This document shows positions 44,722-53,470 of a stretch of 64,000 bases of DNA, in pieces. Source of the DNA: Parabacteroides distasonis ATCC 8503. GTDB lineage: Bacteria > Bacteroidota > Bacteroidia > Bacteroidales > Tannerellaceae. The notes below the pieces were generated by a model. That model made no database searches and was not told where the DNA came from. It saw nothing but the letters and a program-made list of their open reading frames with translations. Positions within the stretch are counted from its first letter, which is position 1. Each line of letters opens with the position of its first letter. Position numbers and translations under genes: made by a program. The DNA lies in the NCBI RefSeq assembly GCF_000012845.1, contig NC_009615.1, forward strand, positions 3,970,501-4,034,500, given 5' to 3'.

Positions 44722-45345
44722 TTAACCTTTATCCGCTATACGATCTAAGAGGATCGATACATGTCTGCCGTCCATCAAGCCATGATGAGCCGTTACGGAG
44801 ATAGGGAGCATCCAATGTCCGTTCTGCTCGATCAGCTTTCCGGTGGAGATGCGGGTGGCAGAATCACCTGTACGGAAAGAGGAAGCGTGTTTCATCTCCG
44901 TGAAGGCGATCCATGGAACCGGGGAGAAACGGACTAAGTCTTGCCGGTCTGATTCCCTATCTTTGCAAAGGCCGGTGAGAGCTTGCACACGTTCGATCTC
45001 TTTCTGTGCGTTTTGAAGGAACAGTTGCCTGTCCGGTGTATATTCGATGAAGCCGAAGCCGAATGTTCCGTCTTCCCGCCCGATCGTTGTTCCCACGTGG
45101 ATTCGGTCAAAGCAGACAGGGATGTTGTCGATGATCCGGTACCGGAACTCTTCCACCTCATTAACGGCTGTCATAATCTTATGTAAGGAATAGAGGAAAA
45201 AAGAGGCATGATCCGCTTTCGCCTCTTTATAGATGGAGGTCACGTCTATCTGGGTGGTCAGCCCAAAGAAAGGGTCGTCCATGGAACCGAAAAACAGGAA
45301 ATGCTCTTTCCGGTTCCAATGTTCTAGGTCAATAGGATGTTTCAT
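44722..45345 (-). CDS. chloramphenicol acetyltransferase-like protein (CatA fold)
   Basis: This 207-residue protein has the CAT fold: LEHWNRKEHFLFF at the start and the catalytic motif TAHHGLMDGRHV, with His188 as the catalytic base and the Asp of MDG conserved. The substrate-side motifs VPWIAFTEMKHA fit. True CatA enzymes acetylate chloramphenicol. Chromosomal homologues in Bacteroidales are often of unproven activity, so resistance should not be assumed. It overlaps the upstream GNAT gene by 4 bp. Confidence 0.85.
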   Translation of the reverse strand: MKHPIDLEHWNRKEHFLFFGSMDDPFFGLTTQIDVTSIYKEAKADHASFFLYSLHKIMTAVNEVEEFRYRIIDNIPVCFDRIHVGTTIGREDGTFGFGFIEYTPDRQLFLQNAQKEIERVQALTGLCKDRESDRQDLVRFSPVPWIAFTEMKHASSFRTGDSATRISTGKLIEQNGHWMLPISVTAHHGLMDGRHVSILLDRIADKG

Positions 45346-45851
45346 GATTCTTTATTTGTTGCATTTACTATTTTGTGGAAAGCGATGCGTTCCGTGCCAT
45401 TAGAGATGTAAATGATACCGCATTGCTTGAACCCATGCTTTTTCAATAAATTCTGCATGACGATATTATCCCGGTGCGTGTCGATACGGATATTATCGCA
45501 ATGAGCGAACGCCCATTTCAAGCATTCGGTGGAGATCCCCTTCTGTTTACCGTTGGAGGCCATGCGATGGATCACGGCATAAGGCTCATCGTTCAGCCAT
45601 TCGCCTTCATAGATCTTTAGGTAAGTAGGGTCGATTCCCTCGATGTAACAAAAGGTCCCCACTAACTCGCCCTGCTCATTTTCGCATACGAAACTATGGC
45701 TGGCCTTGATCTCGTTGGAGATCAATTCCTCGGAAGGATATCCATTGATCCATTGATTGCCGTTGCCATGTTCTTGCATGAATCTGCGTGCATAATCGTA
45801 CATAGCCATTACCTCGGCCAGATCTTCTTGTCGTGTTTGTCTGATATTCAT
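45342..45851 (-). CDS. GNAT family N-acetyltransferase
   Basis: This 169-residue protein has a GNAT fold: IRQTRQEDLAEVMAMYDYAR (strand and helix 1), acetyl-CoA site near VIHRMASNGKQKGISTECLK and a C-terminal IRIDTHRDNIVMQNLLKKHG. It ends 4 bp inside the CAT-like gene, so two acetyltransferases are translated together. The substrate is unknown. The start is a normal ATG 96 bp from the divergent nitrilase gene. Confidence 0.87.
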   Translation of the reverse strand: MNIRQTRQEDLAEVMAMYDYARRFMQEHGNGNQWINGYPSEELISNEIKASHSFVCENEQGELVGTFCYIEGIDPTYLKIYEGEWLNDEPYAVIHRMASNGKQKGISTECLKWAFAHCDNIRIDTHRDNIVMQNLLKKHGFKQCGIIYISNGTERIAFHKIVNATNKES

Positions 45852-45946
45852 GATCGGTAGAAAAAGTTATCCCGCAAAAGTAGTATATTATTGTTATCTT
45901 TGCGAATCTAGTCGAAAAATATATAAACCAATTAAATCAAAATATC

Positions 45947-46906
45947 ATGGAACCATTAAAAATTGCTACCGTGCAGTTCGAGACACGGGATAACGATAAG
46001 GTGTATAATCTTTCAGTCATCCGGGAGATGTGCCGGAAAGCGTCGGTAGAGGGAGCGGATGTAGTGGCTTTTCACGAATGCTCGGTTTGTGGATATACGT
46101 TTGCCAAGGACTTGTCTCGCGAGGAATTGTTGGCTATTGCCGAACCGATCCCCACGGGGGAGAGTACGCAAGCCTTGATCGCCATCGCCAAAGAGTTTGG
46201 CGTCACGCTACTGGCCGGATTCTTTGAGCGGGATGGGGATCGTATCTATAAAGCGCAAGTTTGCGTGGATGGCAATGGCTTGAAGGCAAAGTACCGCAAG
46301 CTACATCCGTTTATTAATCCGAATATCTTGCCGGGCGATCAATATGTGGTTTTTGAGATCAAGGGATGGAAATGTGGCATATTGATTTGCTACGATAATA
46401 ATATCATAGAGAATGTCCGTGCCACGGCCTTATTAGGGGCGGATATCATTTTCATGCCTCACGTGACAATGTGTACCCCTTCCCCTCGCCCCGGGGCTGG
46501 TTTGATAGATCCTGTGTTGTGGGAGAACCGGGCAAACGATCCGACTTCCTTGCGACAGGAGTTCGATGGCCTGAAGGGACGTGCTTGGCTTATGAAATGG
46601 CTTCCCGCTAGGGCGTACGACAATGCGGTATATGTGGTATTCTCCAATCCGATCGGGCGTGATTATAATGAGATCAAGAACGGTTGCTCGATGATTCTGG
46701 ATCCTTTCGGCGATATCGTGGCGGAATGCCGTAAGCTGGGGGATGATTTCGTGATCGCTACGGCTATCCCCGAGAAATTGAGACAGGCTGGAGGATATCG
46801 TTACCGAAATGCCCGTCGTCCGGAACTTTATGCGGATATCATCGGTCAACCGCATGAGTCCAATCAAAAGGTAGCATGGTTAACAGAAACAACAAATAAC
46901 AAATAA
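45947..46906 (+). CDS. carbon-nitrogen hydrolase (nitrilase superfamily)
   Basis: This 319-residue protein has the full catalytic triad visible: Glu44 (AFHECSVCGY), Lys118 (KYRKLHPF) and Cys148 (GILICYDNN). It cleaves a C-N bond in an amide or nitrile in the cytoplasm. Its branch (N-carbamoyl amidase or omega-amidase-like) cannot be fixed by eye. It is followed by the DUF418 gene 5 bp on, so the two are an operon. Confidence 0.92.
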   Translation: MEPLKIATVQFETRDNDKVYNLSVIREMCRKASVEGADVVAFHECSVCGYTFAKDLSREELLAIAEPIPTGESTQALIAIAKEFGVTLLAGFFERDGDRIYKAQVCVDGNGLKAKYRKLHPFINPNILPGDQYVVFEIKGWKCGILICYDNNIIENVRATALLGADIIFMPHVTMCTPSPRPGAGLIDPVLWENRANDPTSLRQEFDGLKGRAWLMKWLPARAYDNAVYVVFSNPIGRDYNEIKNGCSMILDPFGDIVAECRKLGDDFVIATAIPEKLRQAGGYRYRNARRPELYADIIGQPHESNQKVAWLTETTNNK

Positions 46907-46911
46907 ATAAT

Positions 46912-48099
46912 ATGCAACAAACGACAATCTCTAAGCCGCCTCGTGTAGAGGTGGTGGATGCGCTACGTGGATTCGCTGTCTTGGCCATCTTATTGGTGCA
47001 TCATGTGGAACATTTTATCTATCCGGTCTATCCGGACCCGGTTACGCTTCCGGGATGGTTGAACGTATTGAATGAAGGTGTATTCACGGTGGTGTTCGGC
47101 TTGTTCGCCGGGAAATCATATTCCATCTTTGCCTTGTTATTCGGCTTTACCTTTTATATACAGTATTCGAACCAGCAGGCGAAGGGGAAGGACTTCGGTT
47201 ACCGTTTTCTTTGGCGGATGTTGTTGCTGACGCTCTTTGCTACGTTGAACGCCGCTTTCTATCCGGCAGGCGATGTGCTGTTGCTGTATGCGATCGTGGG
47301 CGTTGTTTTGTTTATCGTGCGTAAATGGAGCGATAAGGCTGTCTTGATAACGGCTGTTATCTTTTTATTACAGCCGGTGGAGTGGTATCATTACATCGCT
47401 AGCCTGTTTAATCCGGATTATCAATTACCTAATTTAGGGGTAGGAGCGATGTACGCTGAAATGGCGGAGCATACGAAGCGGGGCGATTTATGGAATTTCA
47501 TCTGGCAGAACGTGACGTTGGGACAAAAGGCTAGTTTACTCTGGGCCGTTGGTGCCGGCCGGTATGTACAGACCTGCGGGTTGTTTATGCTGGGAATGTT
47601 GATCGGGCGCAGGAAGCTATTTATCTCCTCGGAGGAGAATTCCCGTTTTTGGATAAAGACTTTGATAATTACCGCAATTGCTTTCGGTCCTTTATACCAA
47701 CTGAAAGTATTGTTGATGGATACGGCGGATAGCGCTATCGTGCGTCAGACAGCCGGGGTCGTCCTTGATATGTGGCAGAAATTCGCTTTCACGTTTGTAT
47801 TGGTCTCCTCTTTCGTGTTACTGTACCAATGGGAGGGCTTTAGGCGTTTCACTTCCGTCTTGCGCTCGTATGGGAAGATGAGTTTGACGAATTACGTGTC
47901 GCAATCCTTTTTCGGTGCGTTGATCTATTTCCCGATCGGCTTGAATTTGGCTCCTTACTGCGGTTATACGGTCAGTATGTTCATCGGTATCGTCTTTTTC
48001 TTCTTGCAAGTACGCTTCTGTAAATGGTGGGCAGAAAGACATAAACATGGGCCGTTGGAAGGTATTTGGCATAAATGGACATGGGTAGGTTATAAGTAG
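46912..48099 (+). CDS. DUF418 family membrane protein
   Basis: This 395-residue protein has about ten membrane helices. It has the DUF418/YeiB start VDALRGFAVLAILLVHHVEH, then FGLFAGKSYSIFALLFGFTF, and a C-terminal DUF418 block (FRRFTSVLRSYGKMSLTNYVSQS...PLEGIWHKWTWVGYK). The family is distantly related to acyltransferases, with no proven activity. It lies 5 bp after the nitrilase gene and may move or modify that enzyme's substrate, which is inference. Repeat array B starts 9 bp after its stop. Confidence 0.88.
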   Translation: MQQTTISKPPRVEVVDALRGFAVLAILLVHHVEHFIYPVYPDPVTLPGWLNVLNEGVFTVVFGLFAGKSYSIFALLFGFTFYIQYSNQQAKGKDFGYRFLWRMLLLTLFATLNAAFYPAGDVLLLYAIVGVVLFIVRKWSDKAVLITAVIFLLQPVEWYHYIASLFNPDYQLPNLGVGAMYAEMAEHTKRGDLWNFIWQNVTLGQKASLLWAVGAGRYVQTCGLFMLGMLIGRRKLFISSEENSRFWIKTLIITAIAFGPLYQLKVLLMDTADSAIVRQTAGVVLDMWQKFAFTFVLVSSFVLLYQWEGFRRFTSVLRSYGKMSLTNYVSQSFFGALIYFPIGLNLAPYCGYTVSMFIGIVFFFLQVRFCKWWAERHKHGPLEGIWHKWTWVGYK

Positions 48100-48108
48100 A
48101 AATATGTA

Positions 48109-48203
48109 AGAGAACCTAATCTATGGCAAGGCAGAGAGACGAGGTTCTCTTTCCTATCATAGATTAGGCTCTCTTAGCTATCATAGATTCTACTCTATGA
48201 TAG
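48109..48203. repeat. array B: four tandem dyads of 16 bp, period 24-26 bp
   Basis: The 16-bp dyads at 48109, 48135, 48159 and 48183 share the form (A/T)AGA-N6-TCT: AGAGA-ACCTAA-TCTAT, AGAGA-CGAGGT-TCTCT, ATAGA-TTAGGC-TCTCT and ATAGA-TTCTAC-TCTAT. The last widens to a perfect 10-bp stem (48178-48187 with 48194-48203). The first arm can also pair with 48158-48175 over 17 of 18 bases. The array fills the gap between two convergent genes, 9 bp from one stop and 16 bp from the other. Confidence 0.85.
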
Positions 48204-48219
48204 GCATATGTGCTTCTTT

Positions 48220-49311
48220 TTATCTTCTGCGTCGTACACTGCGCACAGGGGCGGATTTCTCTGCTTTCGGCGCTTTTACTTTAGCAGCTTTCTCTGGAGC
48301 GGCCTCCTTGGTGGAGCCTTTGTCTTTCCGGGCACTTCTCTTGGCTGCTTTCTTTGCGGCTTTGCTGTCTACCGCTACTTGAGTCGTATCCGGTTGATAC
48401 CAGAGTGATTTCTCAAAGCCCGTCAGTTGATCTTCGATACGAGCTTGCTCGTTCTTTAAGGAATCCGGTGTCGGGCAATACGCCTGCAATGGCAGATTCA
48501 TCAAGTTTTGGGTCTTGATGATATCCCCCTCGAACATCCGGCGACGGAAATAGTCGTCCATCGTAAAAGTCATGGCGTTATTCATATTAGACGTCATGAT
48601 GTATGAATTGCTGATATACGGACGTATATTCTCGTAAGGAAGCCAGAACATAGGCATGGTTGTCTCTCCCATATCACCTGTAGAGGTAAGGATCGGGCAA
48701 ATCGCCAATATCTTGACATCAAAAGCGGAATTATTCTGGTCGAAATACCATGCTTCTTTTACATAGTAAGACCGTACGTCGGCTGCAGGTATATCGCTTT
48801 CATTGATTACGAAAGTCGGTTCCTCACCCGCTCTCCCCGGTATCTCCTCATAAAGGATGTAGAAGCGATCCAGCAAATCCTTGAAGTTGATCAAATGGGC
48901 TTCGTCAAACTCCTCGTATCCGTCCAGATATTCATAGGCCTTGATCTTGTTCTCTCCTAAAAGCTGGAAGATTACGGAGAAAAGATTCATCTGTCCGTTC
49001 ATCGGGCGGGTCGGGTAATAAAGCGGAGCGTTCTGTTCTTTCATCAAGTCCACCTGCCGGTAGATAATACGCATCCAGCGAGCGTTCCCGATCTCTTGCG
49101 TTAAACGCTCGTTCATATCTTGGGCCCGTACGGTCAGTTCGGGTAAACCGGTATCTTTCTTATCGTTTCTTTCCCCACGGCTGGCTTGAGGCGAACGGCG
49201 ACGCGTTTGTTGTTGCTGCGTAGCTTCGTTCTCAACTTCTTCTTGCGCGTGAAGAGGCATCGCTGTTAAAAAAGTGGCGGCCAAAGCGGCTATGTAATAC
49301 AGATGTTTCAT
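48220..49311 (-). CDS. porN: T9SS component PorN/GldN
   Basis: This 363-residue protein has a signal peptide (MKHLYYIAALAATFLTAMPLHA) and the GldN domain (about 60-290: WMRIIYRQVDLMKEQNAPLY, DLLDRFYILYEEIP, YFDQNNSAFDVKILAICP, FWLPYENIRPYI). PorN forms the periplasmic ring with the lipoprotein PorK. The tail (about 310-363) is a Lys/Ala/Arg run (AAKKAAKRSARKDKG, then KAAKVKAPKAEK, ending SVRRRR), longer and more basic than the core needs. Last gene of porPKLMN. Confidence 0.95.
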   Translation of the reverse strand: MKHLYYIAALAATFLTAMPLHAQEEVENEATQQQQTRRRSPQASRGERNDKKDTGLPELTVRAQDMNERLTQEIGNARWMRIIYRQVDLMKEQNAPLYYPTRPMNGQMNLFSVIFQLLGENKIKAYEYLDGYEEFDEAHLINFKDLLDRFYILYEEIPGRAGEEPTFVINESDIPAADVRSYYVKEAWYFDQNNSAFDVKILAICPILTSTGDMGETTMPMFWLPYENIRPYISNSYIMTSNMNNAMTFTMDDYFRRRMFEGDIIKTQNLMNLPLQAYCPTPDSLKNEQARIEDQLTGFEKSLWYQPDTTQVAVDSKAAKKAAKRSARKDKGSTKEAAPEKAAKVKAPKAEKSAPVRSVRRRR

Positions 49312-49321
49312 ACTGCGAATC

Positions 49322-50890
49322 TTAATTTACGATTACTTCGATAGTCGGTATGGTACGTTCGATACCGTCCGGACCTTTTGCGACTACACGGGTGATATAA
49401 AAACGTTTACCCTTACTTAAATTGCGGATATAGTTTTTCTGACGTTGCGAGAAGTTGGTTCCTTCGGCCACTTCCGGGATAGCGTTACCCATGGAGTCGA
49501 AGAAAGTCAGCTCAAAACGTAATACCGTATATTTTACATTTAGCAAATCATCGTCGATAGCGGCCAGAATACCGTCAGCCTCTACCAAGCTACGTTTGGC
49601 GATCATACCTCCCTTGAACTTACGGACGTTACCGTTTTGATCCTTATACTCGATATAAGGTAGGGGATCGGGGAGGGCACGCACGCGGAAGGTAGTCTTT
49701 GCCATCTCTATGTTCCGGCCATCCGCCATACGAGCGTTTACCGTGATCACGGCTTCCGTTCCTACTTTAGACGGGCGGGCTTCCCAACCATCCTTGCTGC
49801 GGGTTAATGTGCCGTTCGTCATGGTAGCTGTCACATTACCGCTCGGTACACCCGGGACGGCGATACGCATCGGGTTGGCGATACCGGCATATAATACGTT
49901 CATCAATGTCGGGGCCACGGTAGCTGTCGGCTCGGTCACGAAATACTCACTCTCGAAATCCCGGCGCATGATGCTGCCGTCGCTATTCGGCATCTCGATA
50001 TAACCTTTGATCGGGAATGTCCCGGCAGCTCCGGTATTCACCGTGAAGACTCCTTTATTCTCGTAAGGTAATTCTTTTCCATTTACATAGATCGTAGGAC
50101 GTTTCGTGGAGTCTACCGCCGATAATACGATATTCGCCTTGTACTGGCTTCCTCGCATTACGATCTGGCTTTCCGGTATTACTTGCGCCGTGATCTGGTT
50201 CACGCGGTAATCGCCAACGTCTACGCTATTCAATAAGTTCGATAAGACCTCACCTTCGGCGTAGCGAACGTCACTTTGCATTTTTGTTAACAGGGTAACA
50301 GCCGCCGCTACCGGCATATTCTCGAACAAAGCCTCTTCCCAAGTACGGGTATTGATCCCCGCTTTATGAGGGGGAGTCGTGCTTAGGTTCGCCTCCAATA
50401 CGGCAGTCTTCGCCGAATCTTCGATAAAGCCGCCCATCCAGATACGATACTTATCAATTTCCGCTCTCAGCTTTTTACCTTCTCCGCTTACAGGAGAGAG
50501 CATTACACGGGAGGCGGCTTCCAAATCATCCTTATGCTCGATGCTGTTTACGTTGGCATTCTCGCCATCAGCTACCTTAGCGATACGGATCTTTAAATCT
50601 TGTATATACGTATAGAGGCTATCTGAGGCTCTTTTCACCTCACGGGCCTTCAATGCCCACTCACCCACTTTCTGGGGATTCTCTTGGTAATAAGCTTCCA
50701 TCTCGTCCGCTACGATCTTGTTTCGGCGGGAGGAGTTATCGATAGAGGTTCGCAAGCTACCTTCCACCAACTCAAAACCATCCAGCACCTCCGACGACAC
50801 ATTCAGTGCCATCATGGCGATGAACACCAGATACATCAGGTTGATCATCCGCTGACGGGGAGAATTGGGATTATTTGATATTCCTGCCAT
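49322..50890 (-). CDS. porM: T9SS component PorM/GldM
   Basis: This 522-residue protein has one N-terminal membrane helix (about 15-34, [23 protein letters not shown]) and a long periplasmic part of four domains: an N-terminal helical domain and three immunoglobulin-like ones. PorM dimers span the periplasm and, with PorL, form the proton-driven motor of the T9SS. The start [20 protein letters not shown] is typical. It ends 10 bp before porN and starts 6 bp after porL. Confidence 0.97.
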   Translation of the reverse strand: MAGISNNPNSPRQRMINLMYLVFIAMMALNVSSEVLDGFELVEGSLRTSIDNSSRRNKIVADEMEAYYQENPQKVGEWALKAREVKRASDSLYTYIQDLKIRIAKVADGENANVNSIEHKDDLEAASRVMLSPVSGEGKKLRAEIDKYRIWMGGFIEDSAKTAVLEANLSTTPPHKAGINTRTWEEALFENMPVAAAVTLLTKMQSDVRYAEGEVLSNLLNSVDVGDYRVNQITAQVIPESQIVMRGSQYKANIVLSAVDSTKRPTIYVNGKELPYENKGVFTVNTGAAGTFPIKGYIEMPNSDGSIMRRDFESEYFVTEPTATVAPTLMNVLYAGIANPMRIAVPGVPSGNVTATMTNGTLTRSKDGWEARPSKVGTEAVITVNARMADGRNIEMAKTTFRVRALPDPLPYIEYKDQNGNVRKFKGGMIAKRSLVEADGILAAIDDDLLNVKYTVLRFELTFFDSMGNAIPEVAEGTNFSQRQKNYIRNLSKGKRFYITRVVAKGPDGIERTIPTIEVIVN

Positions 50891-50896
50891 ATTTCT

Positions 50897-51988
50897 TTAC
50901 TTCATTGGGTTGTTTGTATACGGAGCCTGTTGTGGCTGTTGGTAACCATAGGGTTGCTGATATTGCTGTTGGTAACCGGGCTGTTGTGGCTGCTGATACA
51001 TCGGTTGTTGAGGTTGTTGTTGCGGCTGCGCCGGTTGTTGGTAGCCCATATTCACGGTCATCGCTTGCAATAAACGACTGTATACTTGGTTCAATTCGGC
51101 CAGTTGGCGAGTCATCTTTTCCGTCTCGTTACGGAATACGGAACTATCTACCACTGATCCGTCATACATCTCACGGATACGATTCAAGCCACTATTGATG
51201 TGTTCGATAGATTCGATCTGCGAGCTGATGCTCTTCAACTGGATCTCATAGATCGTATTCAATCCGGACACATTACGATTCAATTGTTCCATCTGGTGTA
51301 CGTAACCACGGGAGTTCTGGCTGATGCCATCGGAATTATCCGTGATACTCTTATAAGAGTTCAACAGCGTATCGGATACGTTCGTAAGCGAATGAGTCAC
51401 TTGGCTGAAACGCTCCATGTTCTCAGACATGCCAGATAATTGCTCCAGATATTTTTGGGTAGCTTCCGTCAATTCCGCCATTTTGGAGATTTGCTCGGCC
51501 GCTCCGCTTAATTTCTTGATGCTCTCGGATAAGTTCTTGGTATCTTCTTCCGTCACGTCCAGATTACCTGCGATATTCAAGGAACCACCTCTTTGCGCGT
51601 TCGCCTTAGACGCTGCCGAACCGATATTTATTCCCCCGGCTATCTCATCGTCTTCTACATTATCCGTAGAATTGATCATGGTTGAGATCGGCGTACCGGT
51701 AAAATCCGGACGATCCATCGGGTTCTTTGATTTCAATACGGGGAAAACATCTTCCCAATGATATTCCTTGTTCGGATGCTCGAACGCCGAGATAAAGAAT
51801 ACGATAGATTCGGTGATCATCGCCACGAACAGGATCTGGTTAGCGTATGGTATATGTAATAACTTAAACAACGCACCGAGGATTACGATGGACGCACCCC
51901 AACTATACAGGAAGTTCAATACTCGTTTTCCTCTTTCGCTGGATAGGAACATCTCCAGTCTGTTTTTATATCTTCTATATTTTCCCAT
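50897..51988 (-). CDS. porL: T9SS motor component PorL/GldL with Gln/Pro-rich tail
   Basis: This 363-residue protein has two membrane helices (about 22-40 and 48-68: FLYSWGASIVILGALFKLLH and QILFVAMITESIVFFISAFE, with the buried Glu of the motor). A cytoplasmic coiled-coil region follows (about 150-310). The last ~50 residues are low-complexity Gln/Pro/Tyr (QPAQPQQQPQQPMYQQPQQP, then more QQPYGYQQ), which most GldL proteins lack or have shorter. The tail may bind partners. PorL makes a pentamer around two PorM helices. Confidence 0.95.
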   Translation of the reverse strand: MGKYRRYKNRLEMFLSSERGKRVLNFLYSWGASIVILGALFKLLHIPYANQILFVAMITESIVFFISAFEHPNKEYHWEDVFPVLKSKNPMDRPDFTGTPISTMINSTDNVEDDEIAGGINIGSAASKANAQRGGSLNIAGNLDVTEEDTKNLSESIKKLSGAAEQISKMAELTEATQKYLEQLSGMSENMERFSQVTHSLTNVSDTLLNSYKSITDNSDGISQNSRGYVHQMEQLNRNVSGLNTIYEIQLKSISSQIESIEHINSGLNRIREMYDGSVVDSSVFRNETEKMTRQLAELNQVYSRLLQAMTVNMGYQQPAQPQQQPQQPMYQQPQQPGYQQQYQQPYGYQQPQQAPYTNNPMK

Positions 51989-52039
51989 CGTTGTATTATT
52001 GTCTTAAATGATTCAAAACTTTAAATTTATAATTTCCGC

Positions 52040-53467
52040 TTATTTCTTTCCCTTGGAGCGAGAGAATCCTATTTGGGTACGTGCGCAACGGAAACCGATG
52101 TAAGAACGGCTCTCGTTCTGGAACTCGAAAGTACGCATGTCCGAACGGATAAATTGTGAGACATCTTTCCATGAACCCCCTCGCACTACTTTCTTTTTCA
52201 TGGCGTAGGGATCGTTCTTGGCGGCGTTGTAACGCAGATCCGGGTTCATGTCGCTCATTTGGCTCGGGCCAGACTCGGAGTAAGACGTTGAGGTCCATTC
52301 CGCCACGTTTCCTGCCATATCGTATAGCCCGAACTCATTCGGGGCGAAAGAGCCTACACGAGACGTAATCAAATGGCCATCTTCCGTATAATTACCTTTA
52401 CCCGGCTTGAAGTTACCCAAGAAACAGCCTTTGCTGTCTTGAAGCTCGTCGGTAGACCAAGGGAACTTATTCTCGTTCTTACCCGTGCGGGCGGCATATT
52501 CCCATTCTCCCTCGGATGGAAGGCGGAACGGCTCTACCAATTGTCCCGGTGGCAAGCTCAAGGATTCTTTGTATAAATTCGTACGCCATACGCAGAAGGC
52601 AGTCGCTTGTTCCCAAGAAACACCGACTACGGGATAATCATCGTAACCCGGATGAGAGAAATACATACGGGTATATGGCTCGTTGTACGCATTCTTGAAA
52701 TCGTTCACCCAGCAATTCTCGTCTGGGTAGATATTGACGATACGGGTATTCAAGAAATCCCATTCACTGCTTAACGGGCGGGTGATCGTCTCGTTGATTA
52801 CACGTCCTTCATCATCGATGTAAGCGGTGTCCTTGGAGATCATGACTACCTCGTTCGGATCTACCTGAATATCCGTATTACGAACCCGGTCCGCCGGGTT
52901 CAATTGATTCTTGCGGAGAGCGGCGGCGGTATAGTCGTACCACTCGTATTTATAGATCATTTGTTTAGGGTCCAAACCTTTCTCTCCGGTAACGGGATTC
53001 GTGTAATAGACACTTTCTATCGCACGTTGCTCATCCTCGTTCGCCCGTCTCCAAGGAATCGGACGGTTCCAGTCCAAATGCGGAGTGACAGGTTCCCCGT
53101 AACGGTCTTCCGTGATCTTGAACAGATCGTTGCCTCCATAAGCCGGGTCCGCCAAGCGTTCACGGATAATAGAGTCTCTCACATAATAAACGAACTGGCG
53201 ATATTTGGCGTTCGTTACCTCTGTCTGATCCATCCAGAACGCGTCGAAAGAGACCCCTTTCGTCTCCGGCATGATTCCCCACAAGGAATCCTTGTCGGCG
53301 GGACCCATCTCGAACGAACCTCTTTTAACCAAGACCATTCCATACGGCGCTGGTTCATTGAACGCTACCGATCTGACACCTGTCACCTCACCGCCGGCAC
53401 TCCGGAGAGATTTACCGCAGGAGGTAAGCAAGGCTACCGTTACAAGTACTAATAATACTTTTTTCAT
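52040..53467 (-). CDS. porK: T9SS lipoprotein PorK/GldK
   Basis: This 475-residue lipoprotein has lipobox LLTSC (Cys17) and a formylglycine-generating-enzyme-like (sulfatase-modifying) fold: GSFEMGPADKDSLWG, FWMDQTEVTNAKYRQFVYYV, FRLPSEGEWEYAARTG, GLYDMAGNVAEWTS, VVRGGSWKD and SYIGFRCAR. In PorK the fold has no known enzyme function and builds the ring with PorN under the outer membrane. It is 3 bp after porP and 51 bp before porL. Confidence 0.97.
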   Translation of the reverse strand: MKKVLLVLVTVALLTSCGKSLRSAGGEVTGVRSVAFNEPAPYGMVLVKRGSFEMGPADKDSLWGIMPETKGVSFDAFWMDQTEVTNAKYRQFVYYVRDSIIRERLADPAYGGNDLFKITEDRYGEPVTPHLDWNRPIPWRRANEDEQRAIESVYYTNPVTGEKGLDPKQMIYKYEWYDYTAAALRKNQLNPADRVRNTDIQVDPNEVVMISKDTAYIDDEGRVINETITRPLSSEWDFLNTRIVNIYPDENCWVNDFKNAYNEPYTRMYFSHPGYDDYPVVGVSWEQATAFCVWRTNLYKESLSLPPGQLVEPFRLPSEGEWEYAARTGKNENKFPWSTDELQDSKGCFLGNFKPGKGNYTEDGHLITSRVGSFAPNEFGLYDMAGNVAEWTSTSYSESGPSQMSDMNPDLRYNAAKNDPYAMKKKVVRGGSWKDVSQFIRSDMRTFEFQNESRSYIGFRCARTQIGFSRSKGKK

Positions 53468-53470
53468 ATA

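Noticed and set aside
44722..45345. Confirmed chloramphenicol resistance gene
   Set aside because: The fold and motif fit, but chromosomal CAT-like proteins in this group often lack proven activity and there is no mobile element around it. Kept as CAT-like only.
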